A stretch of 64,000 nucleotides of DNA from a virus: positions 17,602-81,601 of IMG/VR virus record IMGVR_UViG_3300035180_000402; one strand, given 5' to 3'. The notes below the pieces were generated by a model, which had not been told where the DNA came from, searched no databases, and worked only from the letters and a program-made list of their open reading frames with translations. A program made the translations under genes and the position numbers. Below are positions 45,891 to 55,500 of the stretch, in pieces; positions within the stretch are counted from its first letter, which is position 1; each line of letters starts with the position of its first letter.

Positions 45891-46108
45891 AAAGCTCTCC
45901 AATTATGCAGCACTTCATCTACTCCATATGGTATAAAAGTCTCATTCTGTCCGATGTATACTTCTTCACAATTCTCACATTGGTATGCTGACCCGTCATA
46001 AGATAGAAGTTTAGTAAAACCTATGTATCCACATTCTGCACAACAGTAAGTACATCCATTTATCCAAACACTACCTTTTTCATTAGTGGAAATTAAACCT
46101 TTACTCAT
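45887..46108 (-). CDS. Zinc-ribbon protein
   Basis: 73 residues from the ATG five bases after GGGGG; a longer start would overlap the upstream gene further. CTYCCAECGYIGF and CENCEEVYIGQ form a zinc ribbon of the type that reads C-CGY...C..CEEVY. It is probably a small DNA- or RNA-associated protein. Its stop overlaps the next (broken) gene by ATGA. Confidence 0.6.
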   Translation of the reverse strand: MSKGLISTNEKGSVWINGCTYCCAECGYIGFTKLLSYDGSAYQCENCEEVYIGQNETFIPYGVDEVLHNWRAL

Positions 46109-46748
46109 TGTTGCCCCCATTTAGTTTATTCAATACATTCTGTAGAGAATACTGCATAGAAGGCATCAAGGCATTCATGTTATTTAACTGATTTGCCATT
46201 CCATTCATATTAGCAATAAAATAAGATACTAAGGCATGTTGAGCCATTTCAGGGAAGGCTCTAACTACTTCTTGCAGTGCAGTATTCTTTATTTCTTCCA
46301 TTTGAGGATCTTCTTTTACAAAGGTAGAAACGTGAGTATTGAATACCTTTCGAGCTTCCTCTATTACTATCTGTACCATCATATCTCTAGTAGACGTAAA
46401 ATTTTGTACCATATATTTTTGGAACTCAGCGCTAAACATTATTTCTTCATCTGTGGCGATTCCTTTTTCAATCTTACTTTTTAAGGTCCAGTCGAGATTA
46501 AAACTCTTAAACTTTTCAGGTACACTCGGACTCCAATAATCATTACCGCAGGGTTTTGTCCAAGTCTTTTTAATATCCATAATTTCTTGCTGAATCCAAT
46601 TAGCTTTTTCAAAATCAATAGGATCAGCAAACCATTGTTTCATCATTGACATTGCAAGTTCTGATCTTTGTTCAGTAGTAAGATTTTTAAAAATATCTAG
46701 AACTGTATCGCCCATTTGTGATGCGTCTATGTTTAGTGTTACTTGCAT
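46101..46748 (-). CDS. Unknown phage protein
   Basis: 215 residues behind GGAGAAACAAT. Helical, with an Asn/Met-rich C-terminus (ANMNGMANQLNNMNALMPSM). The N-terminus (MQVTLNIDASQMGDTVLDIF) and LTTEQRSELAMSMMKQWF resemble small phage early proteins that I cannot name. It overlaps the upstream gene by 62 bases in another frame, yet has its own good ribosome site. Confidence 0.5.
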   Translation of the reverse strand: MQVTLNIDASQMGDTVLDIFKNLTTEQRSELAMSMMKQWFADPIDFEKANWIQQEIMDIKKTWTKPCGNDYWSPSVPEKFKSFNLDWTLKSKIEKGIATDEEIMFSAEFQKYMVQNFTSTRDMMVQIVIEEARKVFNTHVSTFVKEDPQMEEIKNTALQEVVRAFPEMAQHALVSYFIANMNGMANQLNNMNALMPSMQYSLQNVLNKLNGGNNE

Positions 46749-46992
46749 ATTGTTTCTCCTTTATTGTGTTTTTAGCTTCTTCATAAGTCATTGTAAACTG
46801 ATAGTATGGTTTAATACCTGCGTCTAATTTACCAATAATAATATCTAAAATGTTTTTTATTTTAGCTTTTTCTTCTTCAATATAAAATATTTCTAGTTCT
46901 TCCCGTGTACAATTTTCAATAATAAAAGAATTAGTATTTGAACTAAATACAGCGTATTTACCATTAGGCTGTTTAATTATCTGTCTTGACAT
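46687..46992 (-). CDS. Small phage protein (PNGKYAVFSS type)
   Basis: 101 residues. The opening RQIIKQPNGKYAVFSSNTNS and a later ENCTREELEIFYIEEEK follow a pattern I associate with short conserved phage proteins of unknown function. The last ~20 residues are encoded by the overlap with the next gene and are basic. Confidence 0.55.
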   Translation of the reverse strand: MSRQIIKQPNGKYAVFSSNTNSFIIENCTREELEIFYIEEEKAKIKNILDIIIGKLDAGIKPYYQFTMTYEEAKNTIKEKQYASNTKHRRITNGRYSSRYF

Positions 46993-47482
46993 TTTGAGTC
47001 CTTACAATCTCAAGATCAACATTAGTGCTTGAACAGGATAAGGTAACTACTCCAGAAGCACATTCAATACAGAATGATATAAGCACTTCCGTAATAGGCA
47101 TAAAGGTAAGAATATCATAATGTTTATCCAGTTTTCTATTATGTATTGATATGCCATTAGCTATTAAATATTTATGATCTAAGGGTGTTGTAAGATAGTC
47201 ACCATAAAAGCATTTATTGAATGTAATCTCATATTTTTTATTTTTTGCTTCTACTATAATGGTATAATCTACTGAATCCTTTATTTCACTTAGCTTGAGC
47301 TTTGTCTTTTTAAGTTCAGAGACAGTATCCATAAATTCTTTACATGACTTTATGGTATGTTCAATATTAAGCCATTGTAAATTATGAGCTTGCTTCTTTT
47401 GTTTAGATTCAAGCCTCTTTACTTTGGCTTTAAAAGATTTAATAAGTTTATTAGACTCAGTAATTATTAGTTTAATTTTCAT
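46973..47482 (-). CDS. Unknown coiled-coil protein
   Basis: 169 residues. The N-terminal half is a Lys/Glu coiled coil (KSFKAKVKRLESKQKKQAHN); the second half is beta-rich (TTPLDHKYLIANGISIHNRK). The start overlaps the stop of the HNH gene by ATGA, so they are co-translated. No family recognised. Confidence 0.5.
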   Translation of the reverse strand: MKIKLIITESNKLIKSFKAKVKRLESKQKKQAHNLQWLNIEHTIKSCKEFMDTVSELKKTKLKLSEIKDSVDYTIIVEAKNKKYEITFNKCFYGDYLTTPLDHKYLIANGISIHNRKLDKHYDILTFMPITEVLISFCIECASGVVTLSCSSTNVDLEIVRTQNVKTDN

Positions 47483-48087
47483 CCTAGATCCTTATTTTCC
47501 TTTACTATAGAAAATTCTTTACCACACTCAGGGCACGTAACTTGATAATATTTTATTAGTCCTTCTTCTCTACATATTCGCTTACCATCAGCTTGTTCCC
47601 ATATTACTTCAATTCTTTCTTTAGGTTTCTTATTCATTTGACAAGCACAATATGGGCTTTTTTCTGTAGCTTTATATTTTCTTTTCTTTGTCTGTTGTGT
47701 ACCAAATATACCACCAAGGTCTTTTTCAAGTAAGTATATTGCTCTAAATCTATCCATTTCTTTTATCAATGGAGCATCATTATCTTTTCCTTTGTTGCAT
47801 GTTCTACAAGCGAGTACCATATTTGATTCCAAAGGGTTATTAAACATTTTTGGATAAAAATGATCCCTTGTCCAACCATCCAAATACTTTTTAGAGTAAG
47901 GTGCAGGAGACATAGGATTAAAACAATAAAAACAGCAGCCATTTTGACGTACATACAATTCCCTTTCTGACAAAACGATATTTTTACCATTCAAAATATC
48001 CTCATGTCTTTTGTGTTGTCTTTTTAGTGTTTTATTTTTTGTTTTAGACATAAGTATAGGGATTCCATTTTTAAGTTCTTTACACAT
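47479..48087 (-). CDS. HNH endonuclease with a C-terminal zinc ribbon
   Basis: 202 residues. QNGCCFYCFNPM, then GWTRDHFYPKMFNNPLESNM and LACRTCNKGKDN form an HNH fold with two zinc-holding CxxC pairs and the catalytic DH (RDH). The C-terminus adds CAC...CPECGKEF, a second zinc ribbon. The start used here (MCKELK) may be upstream of the true one (MSKTKN). It could be a homing-type free HNH gene or a DNA-processing nuclease. Confidence 0.8.
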   Translation of the reverse strand: MCKELKNGIPILMSKTKNKTLKRQHKRHEDILNGKNIVLSERELYVRQNGCCFYCFNPMSPAPYSKKYLDGWTRDHFYPKMFNNPLESNMVLACRTCNKGKDNDAPLIKEMDRFRAIYLLEKDLGGIFGTQQTKKRKYKATEKSPYCACQMNKKPKERIEVIWEQADGKRICREEGLIKYYQVTCPECGKEFSIVKENKDLG

Positions 48088-48117
48088 AACTTATTTAATC
48101 CTCCTTAACAAGAAATA

Positions 48118-48146
48118 GGGTAGCCAGCACTTGGCTAACTACCCTT
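48118..48146 (-). terminator. Intrinsic terminator
   Basis: Downstream of the MazG-like gene on the minus strand, GGGTAGTTAGCCA and TGGCTACCC can pair with a small bulge, leaving an AGTGC loop, followed by CTATTTCTTG. It would stop transcripts coming from the tmk side before the HNH gene. Confidence 0.65.
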
Positions 48147-48152
48147 TTATGA

Positions 48153-48683
48153 TTATTCAAATCTAAGTTTATGCTGAATAGCACCATAACCAAGTTCATC
48201 TCGTAAGTGATCTGGATTATCAGGACTATACTTATCACGAATAAGCTTAACAGCTTTCATGGTCTTTAATACTTTCTCTGTAGACATACGTCCATCTGTC
48301 ATCTCATCCTTAGTGAAGGTTAAATTACACAACAAGGCAATTTCAGTAAAGGACTCTGCTATATCTCCATATTTAGCTTGACGACTTTCAACAATATCAT
48401 TAGCTTCAAGAAGAACTGATTTAATATTAGCTTTTGTTTCGTTACTAGATTTAGGCTGATACACAAAAAGTAAGATACTCTTAGTAGAAGCCTTAGGCAT
48501 AGCAGAAAGTATAATGTGTTCTTTACCTATACAATTTTTTGGGACAATTTCTCCATCACATAATACCATATAATTCTCTAAAGGTTCAGCCAAACACGTA
48601 TAAGGAATAATAACTTTTTCTTTTACTACTTTCAAGGATACTACACAAACCTCATAATTTACATCTACAATTTGTGCTCGCAT
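48153..48683 (-). CDS. MazG-like/DUF6378-type nucleotide pyrophosphohydrolase candidate
   Basis: 176 residues from the ATG seven bases after AGGA. The C-terminal ~90 residues (LLEANDIVESRQAKYGDIAE ... LKTMKAVKLIRDKYSPD ... DELGYGAI) follow the all-alpha MazG-like pattern: an R..KYGD loop and a late (R/K)D..GY helix. The N-terminal ~80 residues are a separate beta-rich domain. Such enzymes clean up non-canonical or excess dNTPs in phages. The catalytic acidic set is not fully obvious, so the activity is unproven. Confidence 0.6.
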   Translation of the reverse strand: MRAQIVDVNYEVCVVSLKVVKEKVIIPYTCLAEPLENYMVLCDGEIVPKNCIGKEHIILSAMPKASTKSILLFVYQPKSSNETKANIKSVLLEANDIVESRQAKYGDIAESFTEIALLCNLTFTKDEMTDGRMSTEKVLKTMKAVKLIRDKYSPDNPDHLRDELGYGAIQHKLRFE

Positions 48684-48696
48684 GTTTAAGTCCTTT

Positions 48697-49119
48697 CTAT
48701 ATTTCAAAATATTCTGAAATCATTGCTAAAGTAATGCTACCAAAAATTGCATCTTTTGCTCTTACTTGTGGTGGTAGCTTTGAATACTCTAGCAAGTAAG
48801 GATGTGTCTTTAAATCCTCATCTTTAACTTCACCATAACTCCATCCTTCTGACATTCTTTGTTTCATCCATTGATTATGATTTTCTTCATCTGAAATATT
48901 TGGATTACTAAGTCTTGCTATAACACCTTGTCTCATTGAATTTAATACTTCTGGATTGGCATTTTCATACTCAGGAAAAGAAAAGTCACCGATAACATAA
49001 CTATACTGCTTATTAGCGTAATAACAGACTTTTACTATCTGATCAATCAGACTATTTAAGAAATCAGAGTTTAAAGCTAAAGCTATTCCTTCTCTTTGTT
49101 GTTGTTGACTTTCACTCAT
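48697..49119 (-). CDS. RyR-domain protein
   Basis: 140 residues from the ATG seven bases after GGAG. ENHNQWMKQRMSEGWSYGEV followed by KTHPYLLEYSKLPPQVRAKD is the RyR (ryanodine receptor repeat) domain. Bacterial and phage RyR domains are found with nucleotide-metabolism and conflict genes and may bind nucleotides. It lies between tmk and the MazG-like gene, consistent with a nucleotide-pool role. Confidence 0.78.
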   Translation of the reverse strand: MSESQQQQREGIALALNSDFLNSLIDQIVKVCYYANKQYSYVIGDFSFPEYENANPEVLNSMRQGVIARLSNPNISDEENHNQWMKQRMSEGWSYGEVKDEDLKTHPYLLEYSKLPPQVRAKDAIFGSITLAMISEYFEI

Positions 49120-49160
49120 GTAAGTTCTCCTTTTTTTAATTATAACCCAAGCATCCACTG

Positions 49161-49895
49161 TTATTTTTGAGCTAGTGATAAATAATTAGTTATAACTTTA
49201 ACAACATCTAAGTATACTTCCCGTAGCGGTTTGTTAGCATCTATGTGGACTAAATTCTTTACATAAAAATTGGGTCGTAATTGTGAATATTCTTTATTCA
49301 CAGTTTTATGAAATTCTAGGGTTTCATTATCTAGTCGTACTTGCTGATTATTTTGGTCTACATTTCTCTTAGTAGAACGACTTAAACCTGTTTCCGTGTC
49401 TACATCAAATACTAATACTAAACCTGGATGATATGCTACTTTATCCACCGAAATAGCTTTAGTATTTAGATCATCAAAATCACGCTCATTGACACATTTA
49501 CGGGTACGGCATTGATAGATATAGGTACTATGATAATACCTATCACATAGTACAAGTTTATTATCCTTCAAAGCAGGTATAACTGTATCTACTAAATGTT
49601 GCTGACGTGCTGCACAAAACAAAAAGAACTCAGTTACTCCATTCATTGTAATATTATCACGATGAAGAATAACATTCCTAATCTGTTCTGCTATTTGACA
49701 ACCACCAGGTTCACGAGTCAGTATAGCACCTTTAGCATCTGTAAGGTATGCTTTTAAAAATTCATTTTCTTCCTTGCATGTTTCCCTATTATAGATATCT
49801 CTACACTCAATCTCTCTTATAAGTGCATCTACTTTTTTAATAATAGTAGTCTTACCACTCCCTTCTCCACCTTCAAATGTAATAAAGTTTTTCAT
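49161..49895 (-). CDS. tmk: Thymidylate kinase
   Basis: 244 residues. The P-loop EGGEGSGKTT (8-17), a TREPGGCQIAEQIRNVIL DR(E)PG-type motif, and DRYYHSTYIYQ are the dTMP kinase landmarks. It phosphorylates dTMP to dTDP, the next step after ThyX. The protein is ~30 residues longer than typical bacterial Tmk; the insertion (IRE IECRD IYNRETCKEENE region) follows the P-loop. Confidence 0.92.
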   Translation of the reverse strand: MKNFITFEGGEGSGKTTIIKKVDALIREIECRDIYNRETCKEENEFLKAYLTDAKGAILTREPGGCQIAEQIRNVILHRDNITMNGVTEFFLFCAARQQHLVDTVIPALKDNKLVLCDRYYHSTYIYQCRTRKCVNERDFDDLNTKAISVDKVAYHPGLVLVFDVDTETGLSRSTKRNVDQNNQQVRLDNETLEFHKTVNKEYSQLRPNFYVKNLVHIDANKPLREVYLDVVKVITNYLSLAQK

Positions 49896-49993
49896 TACAA
49901 TCTATCCTCCACAAGTTTTCTTCCAACATTATTAATTTCACAGGCTTTTACACTTGTTATGTCTAATTACTTGGCGTTCATAAATTTCTCCTT

Positions 49994-50410
49994 TTAGTAA
50001 TGAGGCTTTACTGCATCTAGTAATCTCTTAACAACATCTTGCGAGGTATGTCCATCCCATTCAGGAGCATTTTCTAGTTCTTTAATACCTGCAACTTTTA
50101 GATACTCGATATACATATTTTTAAAATGGTATGTAATCATTCCAGTAGGTAATTGAATACCTGCAATAACATAACCTTCAAACATTGTTCCATCATAATG
50201 TAAACGACTCCACCAGCTAATTTTAGTATTACAACTCATTAATGCTATAAAGAGTGCAATACGGTGTTTGTACAATTCATCAATGGTATGGTATCCATCA
50301 CTAATTTGCTGAATATCATGGATAAGAAGTTCACCACAATTCTGACAATATACTTGATCTTGATAAATATCTACTTTAAACACTTGCTTTTTCTCCACTA
50401 GCTTGTTCAT
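49994..50410 (-). CDS. Phage protein of the WDGHTSxDVV type
   Basis: 138 residues. SDGYHTIDELYKHRIALFIA, SWWSRLHYDGTMFEGYVIAG, LPTGMITYHF and NAPEWDGHTSQDVVKRLL form a series of motifs that, from memory, recurs in phage genomes of many hosts. The function is unknown. CQNCGE near the start adds a possible metal site. Confidence 0.68.
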   Translation of the reverse strand: MNKLVEKKQVFKVDIYQDQVYCQNCGELLIHDIQQISDGYHTIDELYKHRIALFIALMSCNTKISWWSRLHYDGTMFEGYVIAGIQLPTGMITYHFKNMYIEYLKVAGIKELENAPEWDGHTSQDVVKRLLDAVKPHY

Positions 50411-50771
50411 CTTTTTCTAATATTAGTTTATATCCCTGAGATTGTGCCCATAAACTGAATCCAGTAAAAATAACACTTCTAATAAAGTCCTTATTATCCT
50501 GTAGATTAAAAGGAGGACTATCATAGACTAAACTATCTACATTCCCATCATGGTCTTGAAAAGTTATACTAAATTTACAAGAAGTCAAATCCTGTCGTTT
50601 ATGGTATTCTTTAGTAATAAGAAACAAATTTTTCTTATTGCGCTTATTTAATAAACGATATAGTTTCCTGCACGTATTAATTAAGCTCATAATTATTAGT
50701 TCTATAGTTCTACTTTTATTTATATTTGGTAAGTCTTCTTCTATCTGATCTAGTTCTTTAACTTTATACAT
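50376..50771 (-). CDS. Unknown protein
   Basis: 131 residues, overlapping the next gene by 35 bases. Basic N-terminal half (RKLYRLLNKRNKKNLFLITK), then a beta-rich part (FSITFQDHDGNVDSLVYDSP). No motif recognised. It ends where the zinc-binding gene upstream begins to hand over translation (TAATG-type junction). Confidence 0.45.
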   Translation of the reverse strand: MYKVKELDQIEEDLPNINKSRTIELIIMSLINTCRKLYRLLNKRNKKNLFLITKEYHKRQDLTSCKFSITFQDHDGNVDSLVYDSPPFNLQDNKDFIRSVIFTGFSLWAQSQGYKLILEKDEQASGEKASV

Positions 50772-51013
50772 TAAGGTTTACCCTTCCTTGAAAAGTGTTC
50801 ACATCCTATACTATGCTCTCCTGTAAGCATACACTCGCCTTTGTTATCTTTATCTGCTATACAAACATAAATCCCAGTATGTTTACTAATACTTTGTTTA
50901 TTAAACCACGGATGTCCCATTAATCTTTTTCTATTGATGCATACACAACAACATTGGTGTGCTTTAGATTCAAGATAACATTTATTATGTGGTAGATACT
51001 CTAACCTAAGCAT
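50771..51013 (-). CDS. Small Cys/His-rich protein
   Basis: 80 residues with a CCCVC cluster, GHPWFNK, YVCIADKDNKGECML and GCEHF. The C.C ... HPW ... C ... CE.F order occurs in short phage zinc-binding proteins. It is likely a metal-binding accessory factor. Confidence 0.55.
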   Translation of the reverse strand: MLRLEYLPHNKCYLESKAHQCCCVCINRKRLMGHPWFNKQSISKHTGIYVCIADKDNKGECMLTGEHSIGCEHFSRKGKP

Positions 51014-51022
51014 ACATACTCC

Positions 51023-52018
51023 CTATTTATATTTTCCTGATTTAACTGCAAGATAAGTATCTTCAACAAAGCCATTCCATATATCTTTATTTGGCTCTTC
51101 TGGAAGTCCACTATTATCTTTTAATTCTAGTACTTCTTGAATCAACTCTTCTAGTTTTGTTTCAAGTTCAGAATAATCTAATATACCTAATTTAATTTGA
51201 ATTAGCTCTTGTGCTTCTTTTAATGGAAATGTAATAGTGCCTTTAGTAAATAGCTCTCGTACTTGGTAGGCTGCTCTAAAGGCATGACTGATTGCTTTCC
51301 AATCAATATTAGCGTTATCCTTTGCCTGTCTGGCTCTTACTCCATATTCTGAATCATATTTAACCAGTGGTGCTAGTATAAAATTAAGCGGCGTAGTAAC
51401 AGTAAATGTTTTTTCACATATTTTTACACTTGGAATTATTTGTAGATCAGGATGTGCAGTGCTAGAGTCTGGTGCTTCCAACCATTTAATATAATCTCCT
51501 TTAGGAAAGGTATCTAAATCAGCATCCCTTAATTTAGTACGTGGACCATATTTTGATATTTGCTGCTCCATCCACTGTATTACTTCTTGAACATTAGCTA
51601 GTCTACTTCCTTTTAGGCCATACTTTGCTGCTTGCCTACGAGCATACCCAATAAAGGAATGAAGATTTTTAGAATAAAAGGATGAACGATTGCTATAGAT
51701 ATAATACCAAAGTAGATGATGTAACATCCAAAATTCTTTTGGTGCATGTAGCATGTCTAAGGCTACCGTTTGACCTTCTAACGCAAGTTCAATAAAGTAT
51801 TTTAAACTATAGATTTCAGTATCAACATCTTCACTAGTATTTTTATTATTATTTTTACCAGTTGAATGTCGATAGATTATCTTCATCTTTTTTCCTGTTT
51901 TTTCCTCATGTAATATCTGGTCAATAGTGGGAAGTCCAATACCTTTAAGATCAAGATCACTTTTATCTGTATTAGTACCGTATAAATGTGATCCAAATAT
52001 TGTTTTAAAGATTTCCAT
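51023..52018 (-). CDS. Nucleotidyltransferase, COG3541-like
   Basis: 331 residues. FGSHLYGTNTDKSDLDLKGI is a GS...G...SD.D metal site of the DNA polymerase beta superfamily, with the third acidic residue probably in DVDTEIYSLKYF. The layout fits COG3541-like (YcgL-type) enzymes, often linked to RNA repair, where the exact reaction is unsettled. Its start overlaps the metallophosphoesterase gene by 14 bases, so the two are probably co-translated and may handle nucleic-acid ends together. Confidence 0.78.
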   Translation of the reverse strand: MEIFKTIFGSHLYGTNTDKSDLDLKGIGLPTIDQILHEEKTGKKMKIIYRHSTGKNNNKNTSEDVDTEIYSLKYFIELALEGQTVALDMLHAPKEFWMLHHLLWYYIYSNRSSFYSKNLHSFIGYARRQAAKYGLKGSRLANVQEVIQWMEQQISKYGPRTKLRDADLDTFPKGDYIKWLEAPDSSTAHPDLQIIPSVKICEKTFTVTTPLNFILAPLVKYDSEYGVRARQAKDNANIDWKAISHAFRAAYQVRELFTKGTITFPLKEAQELIQIKLGILDYSELETKLEELIQEVLELKDNSGLPEEPNKDIWNGFVEDTYLAVKSGKYK

Positions 52019-52538
52019 ATTCGCTATATATCCCTTCTTGCTTACGACTAATCATTTCCATTAGATCATCAAAAAGAATCGGCATGTACTCATGAAACTC
52101 ACAGTTGATATTAAAGTAATTAACATCATGGATAAACAGCAAAGGTTCATTCCTATGAATATGACCATGTATATTTACATGATCTAAGTATCTATGTTTT
52201 AGTTGAGAAGGATGTATAGGTATATGAGTAAGAACCAACTTGTTAGCATAAGTAAGAAGACTGGAAATTTTATTAAAAAAGTTTTGATACCTGGATACAG
52301 AAGTATGTTCATGATTACCTAAAACTAAATGTTTTATACCATTTAATTCAGACAAAATATTAAGATTATTTGTTTGAAAACAAACGTCTCCAGTAATTAT
52401 TACTTTATCTTTATCTCGTACTCTTGAGTTCCAGTTATCTATAATAAATTCATCATGCTCATCTAAAGATGAAAATCCTCTCCACTCTGCACAATTTTTG
52501 TGTTGTAAATGAAGATCAGAAATAAAAAATGTACGCAT
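52005..52538 (-). CDS. Calcineurin-like metallophosphoesterase
   Basis: 177 residues. All family blocks are present: FISDLHLQH, TGDVCF, LGNHEHT, LTHIPIHP and HGHIHRNEP. The compact form without extra domains matches the phage/bacterial DHL family acting on nucleic-acid ends or small phosphoesters. It directly precedes the nucleotidyltransferase. Confidence 0.85.
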   Translation of the reverse strand: MRTFFISDLHLQHKNCAEWRGFSSLDEHDEFIIDNWNSRVRDKDKVIITGDVCFQTNNLNILSELNGIKHLVLGNHEHTSVSRYQNFFNKISSLLTYANKLVLTHIPIHPSQLKHRYLDHVNIHGHIHRNEPLLFIHDVNYFNINCEFHEYMPILFDDLMEMISRKQEGIYSEYGNL

Positions 52539-52555
52539 ATATTCCTCTTGAAATT

Positions 52556-52581
52556 AAGAGAGGTGTATATACACCTCTCTT
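52556..52581 (-). terminator. Perfect palindrome after nrdJ, terminator or processing hairpin
   Basis: AAGAGAGGTGTAT is followed directly by its reverse complement, a 26-base perfect inverted repeat lying between the ribonucleotide reductase stop and the metallophosphoesterase start. The flanking AATT and TTAATT extend the stem with a small bulge. The following U-tract on the minus strand is weak, so it may only attenuate. Confidence 0.65.
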
Positions 52582-52592
52582 CTTAATTACTA

Positions 52593-55500
52593 TCAGGCAC
52601 ATTCAGAATATCCACATACGTGGCATATATTACATCCACCTTCATGCTCTACAATTCCACCGCACTCAGGACAGGCACCACGTTCAATAGTAGCTTTGTG
52701 AACTTTGTCAATATGTCCTACCTCAAGTAGATGCAGTTGAATAGCCTTAGCAACTGCATCGGAACAGGATAGAATACGATTATCGCCAAATCCACTAGGG
52801 ATGTGACAAGATATACCAAGTAATTGTTTAACTACTTGTTTGGCTTGCACACCTGTTCGCCAGTTAAGACTAATCATGCGTCCCAAGGCTTCAGCTTGAG
52901 AAGCTGCACATCCTCCAGCCTTACCCATAGTAGTAAACAGTTCAAAAAGCCCATCTTTATCTTCATTTATTGTAACATAAAGTGGACCGCAGCCTGTTTG
53001 CATTTGGTAAGTAGCACCTTTTAGAGCTTTAGGCCGTTCTTTTACTCCGCTATCTACTTTTTCTTCTGGTGTATTTTCTACTTTAGTTATAGTAGATAAT
53101 ACTTGTTCATCTCTTGATCCATCACGATAAATCGTAACTCCTTTACAGCCTGTTTTATACGCCAGCATGTATACTTCTTCTACATCTTTAATAGTGGCAC
53201 TATTACAGAAGTTTACTGTTTTAGAAACAGCATTATCAGTGTACATCTGAAAAGCTGCTTGCATACGCACATGATACTCAGGGCTAATATCATGAGATGT
53301 TACAAATACTTTACGAACATCTTCTGGAATTTCAAGAATGTTCTGAATAGTACCATGTTCTGCAATTTTTTCCATTAGCTGTGGTGAATAGAATCCACGT
53401 GACTTAGCTATATATTCAAACATAGGATTTACTTCAATTAGACGGGTTCCATCCATTACTGTTTTTACATAAGATACTGCAAATAATGGCTCAATACCTG
53501 ATGATGCATTTGCTATCATGGATATTGTTCCAGTGGGAGCAATAGTTGTAACAGTAGCATTTCTCATGTTCTTGTCAAAGATAGAACCTTTAATGTTAGG
53601 GAATGATCCACGTATTTTTGCTAGTTCTAATGATTTTAAAATAGCGTGATCTTGAATAAACCGCATCACATCTTTTGCGAGATTTATAGCTTCTTCAGAG
53701 TTGTATGGGATACCTAACAAGATAAGCATGTCTGCCCATCCCATTACACCTAAGCCAATTTTTCTATTTGCTTTAGTCATTTCATCAATTTGCTTTAAAG
53801 GATACTTATTTACTTCAATAACGTTATCTAAAAATTCTACAGATAAATTTACTATTTCTTTTAATCCTTCATAATCAATAGTAGAATTTACTACAAATTT
53901 GGATAGATTAATAGAACCTAAGTTACAACTTTCATAAGGTAGCAACGGCTGCTCACCGCACTGTCCAGTCATAATGCCATTAAAGATACCTGTATGCTTT
54001 TTAGGCTCAGTAAAGCAATAAACTGTATTTTCTTTTTTATTTCTTTTTATAATGCTTGTAATAGTTATAAACCTAGAGGCATCCCTATTAGGCTCTTTAT
54101 CTTCAATTTTGACCCGATTAAGCTTGAGTCCCAAATCTAACAATTTAAAAGTATTAAACTTGTTAATAGCAAGTCTATAACAATCTTGTACGTTATATTT
54201 TTTAGGCTCTCCATTAGTATCTGGTAGATAAGAAATACCTGCTTCTTTTCCAAGACTTAGCGTTGAGAAACAACCTAAAGTAGAAAGCATCAACTTTACG
54301 TCAGACAAAAATGCCCTATCTACTGACCAAATAGTAAGCCCATTCTCATTCTGATAGGAGCCATCACTATCAACTAACCCAGCAAACCAACTAAGACGAG
54401 TATCAACTGTATATTTACTTGATGGAACCCAACATTTATCTCGTACAGAGAATGCCGTTTCTACCATAAGTCTATTCTGGCGGTCATTACTACAGTCGAT
54501 ACATTTTTTTATTAGAAGCTTGTCTTTAAGTTTAATCTTGTCTTCATATAACCAAATATCATTATGACCTTTACTTCCATCTCCACTATAAAAACCTTGA
54601 GTATAGGCTTTCTTAGATTTTATTTGCTTAATACCCTTAATGATGGGAAAACTCCACTTTTGAAGTTTTGCACCTTCTTCTAATTCTTGAGCTTCACGTT
54701 TAGACCCATCAGCTAATACAAATTTATGCTTTGGGGTACAAGATAAACAGGAGCCATCTGAAAATTGAATTTTAAGAATATTTTGGTTATATCCTGTAAT
54801 CTCAGGTATAGTCGTAGACCATTCTTCTCCATTCCAGATCTTTGTTTTCTTGCCTACTCTGGAAGCAATTTTCTTATAGCCCTTCTTGGTAAGAATAAGA
54901 GTGTCACCTGTAACACATGGATTTGTAGACTCAATCTCACCAATATGTGGAGTAGGATTATCTTTATTTATTCTATCTAAAAATACTATTCCAGGTTCAC
55001 CGTTTCTCCATGCTTGTTTCACAATAAGGTCAAATACTTCTTTTGCATTGAGTACTCCTACTTCTTTTTTATCTCTCGGATTATATAGTTTATACGTTTT
55101 ATTAGTCTCTACAGCTTCCATAAATTTTTCTGTTATCCCAATAGAGATATTAAAGTTATTTAAAACCTTCATATCATCTTTACATTTAATGAAACTCATA
55201 ATATCGGGATGATCTACTCTAAGTATACCCATATTAGCACCACGTCTTGTGCCACCCTGTTTGATACATTCAGTAGCCTTATCAAAAACACTCATAAAAG
55301 ATATAGGCCCACTCGACACACCACTTGTAGTTTTTACTAAGTCATTAGCTGGGCGTAGACGAGAAAATGAAAATCCTGTCCCTCCTCCACTCTTATGGAT
55401 CATAGCCGTATGTTTAATAGTTTCAAATATCTCTTCAATAGAATCACCTACAGGTAGAACAAAGCAAGCGCTTAACTGGCCCAATTCACGCCCTGCATTC

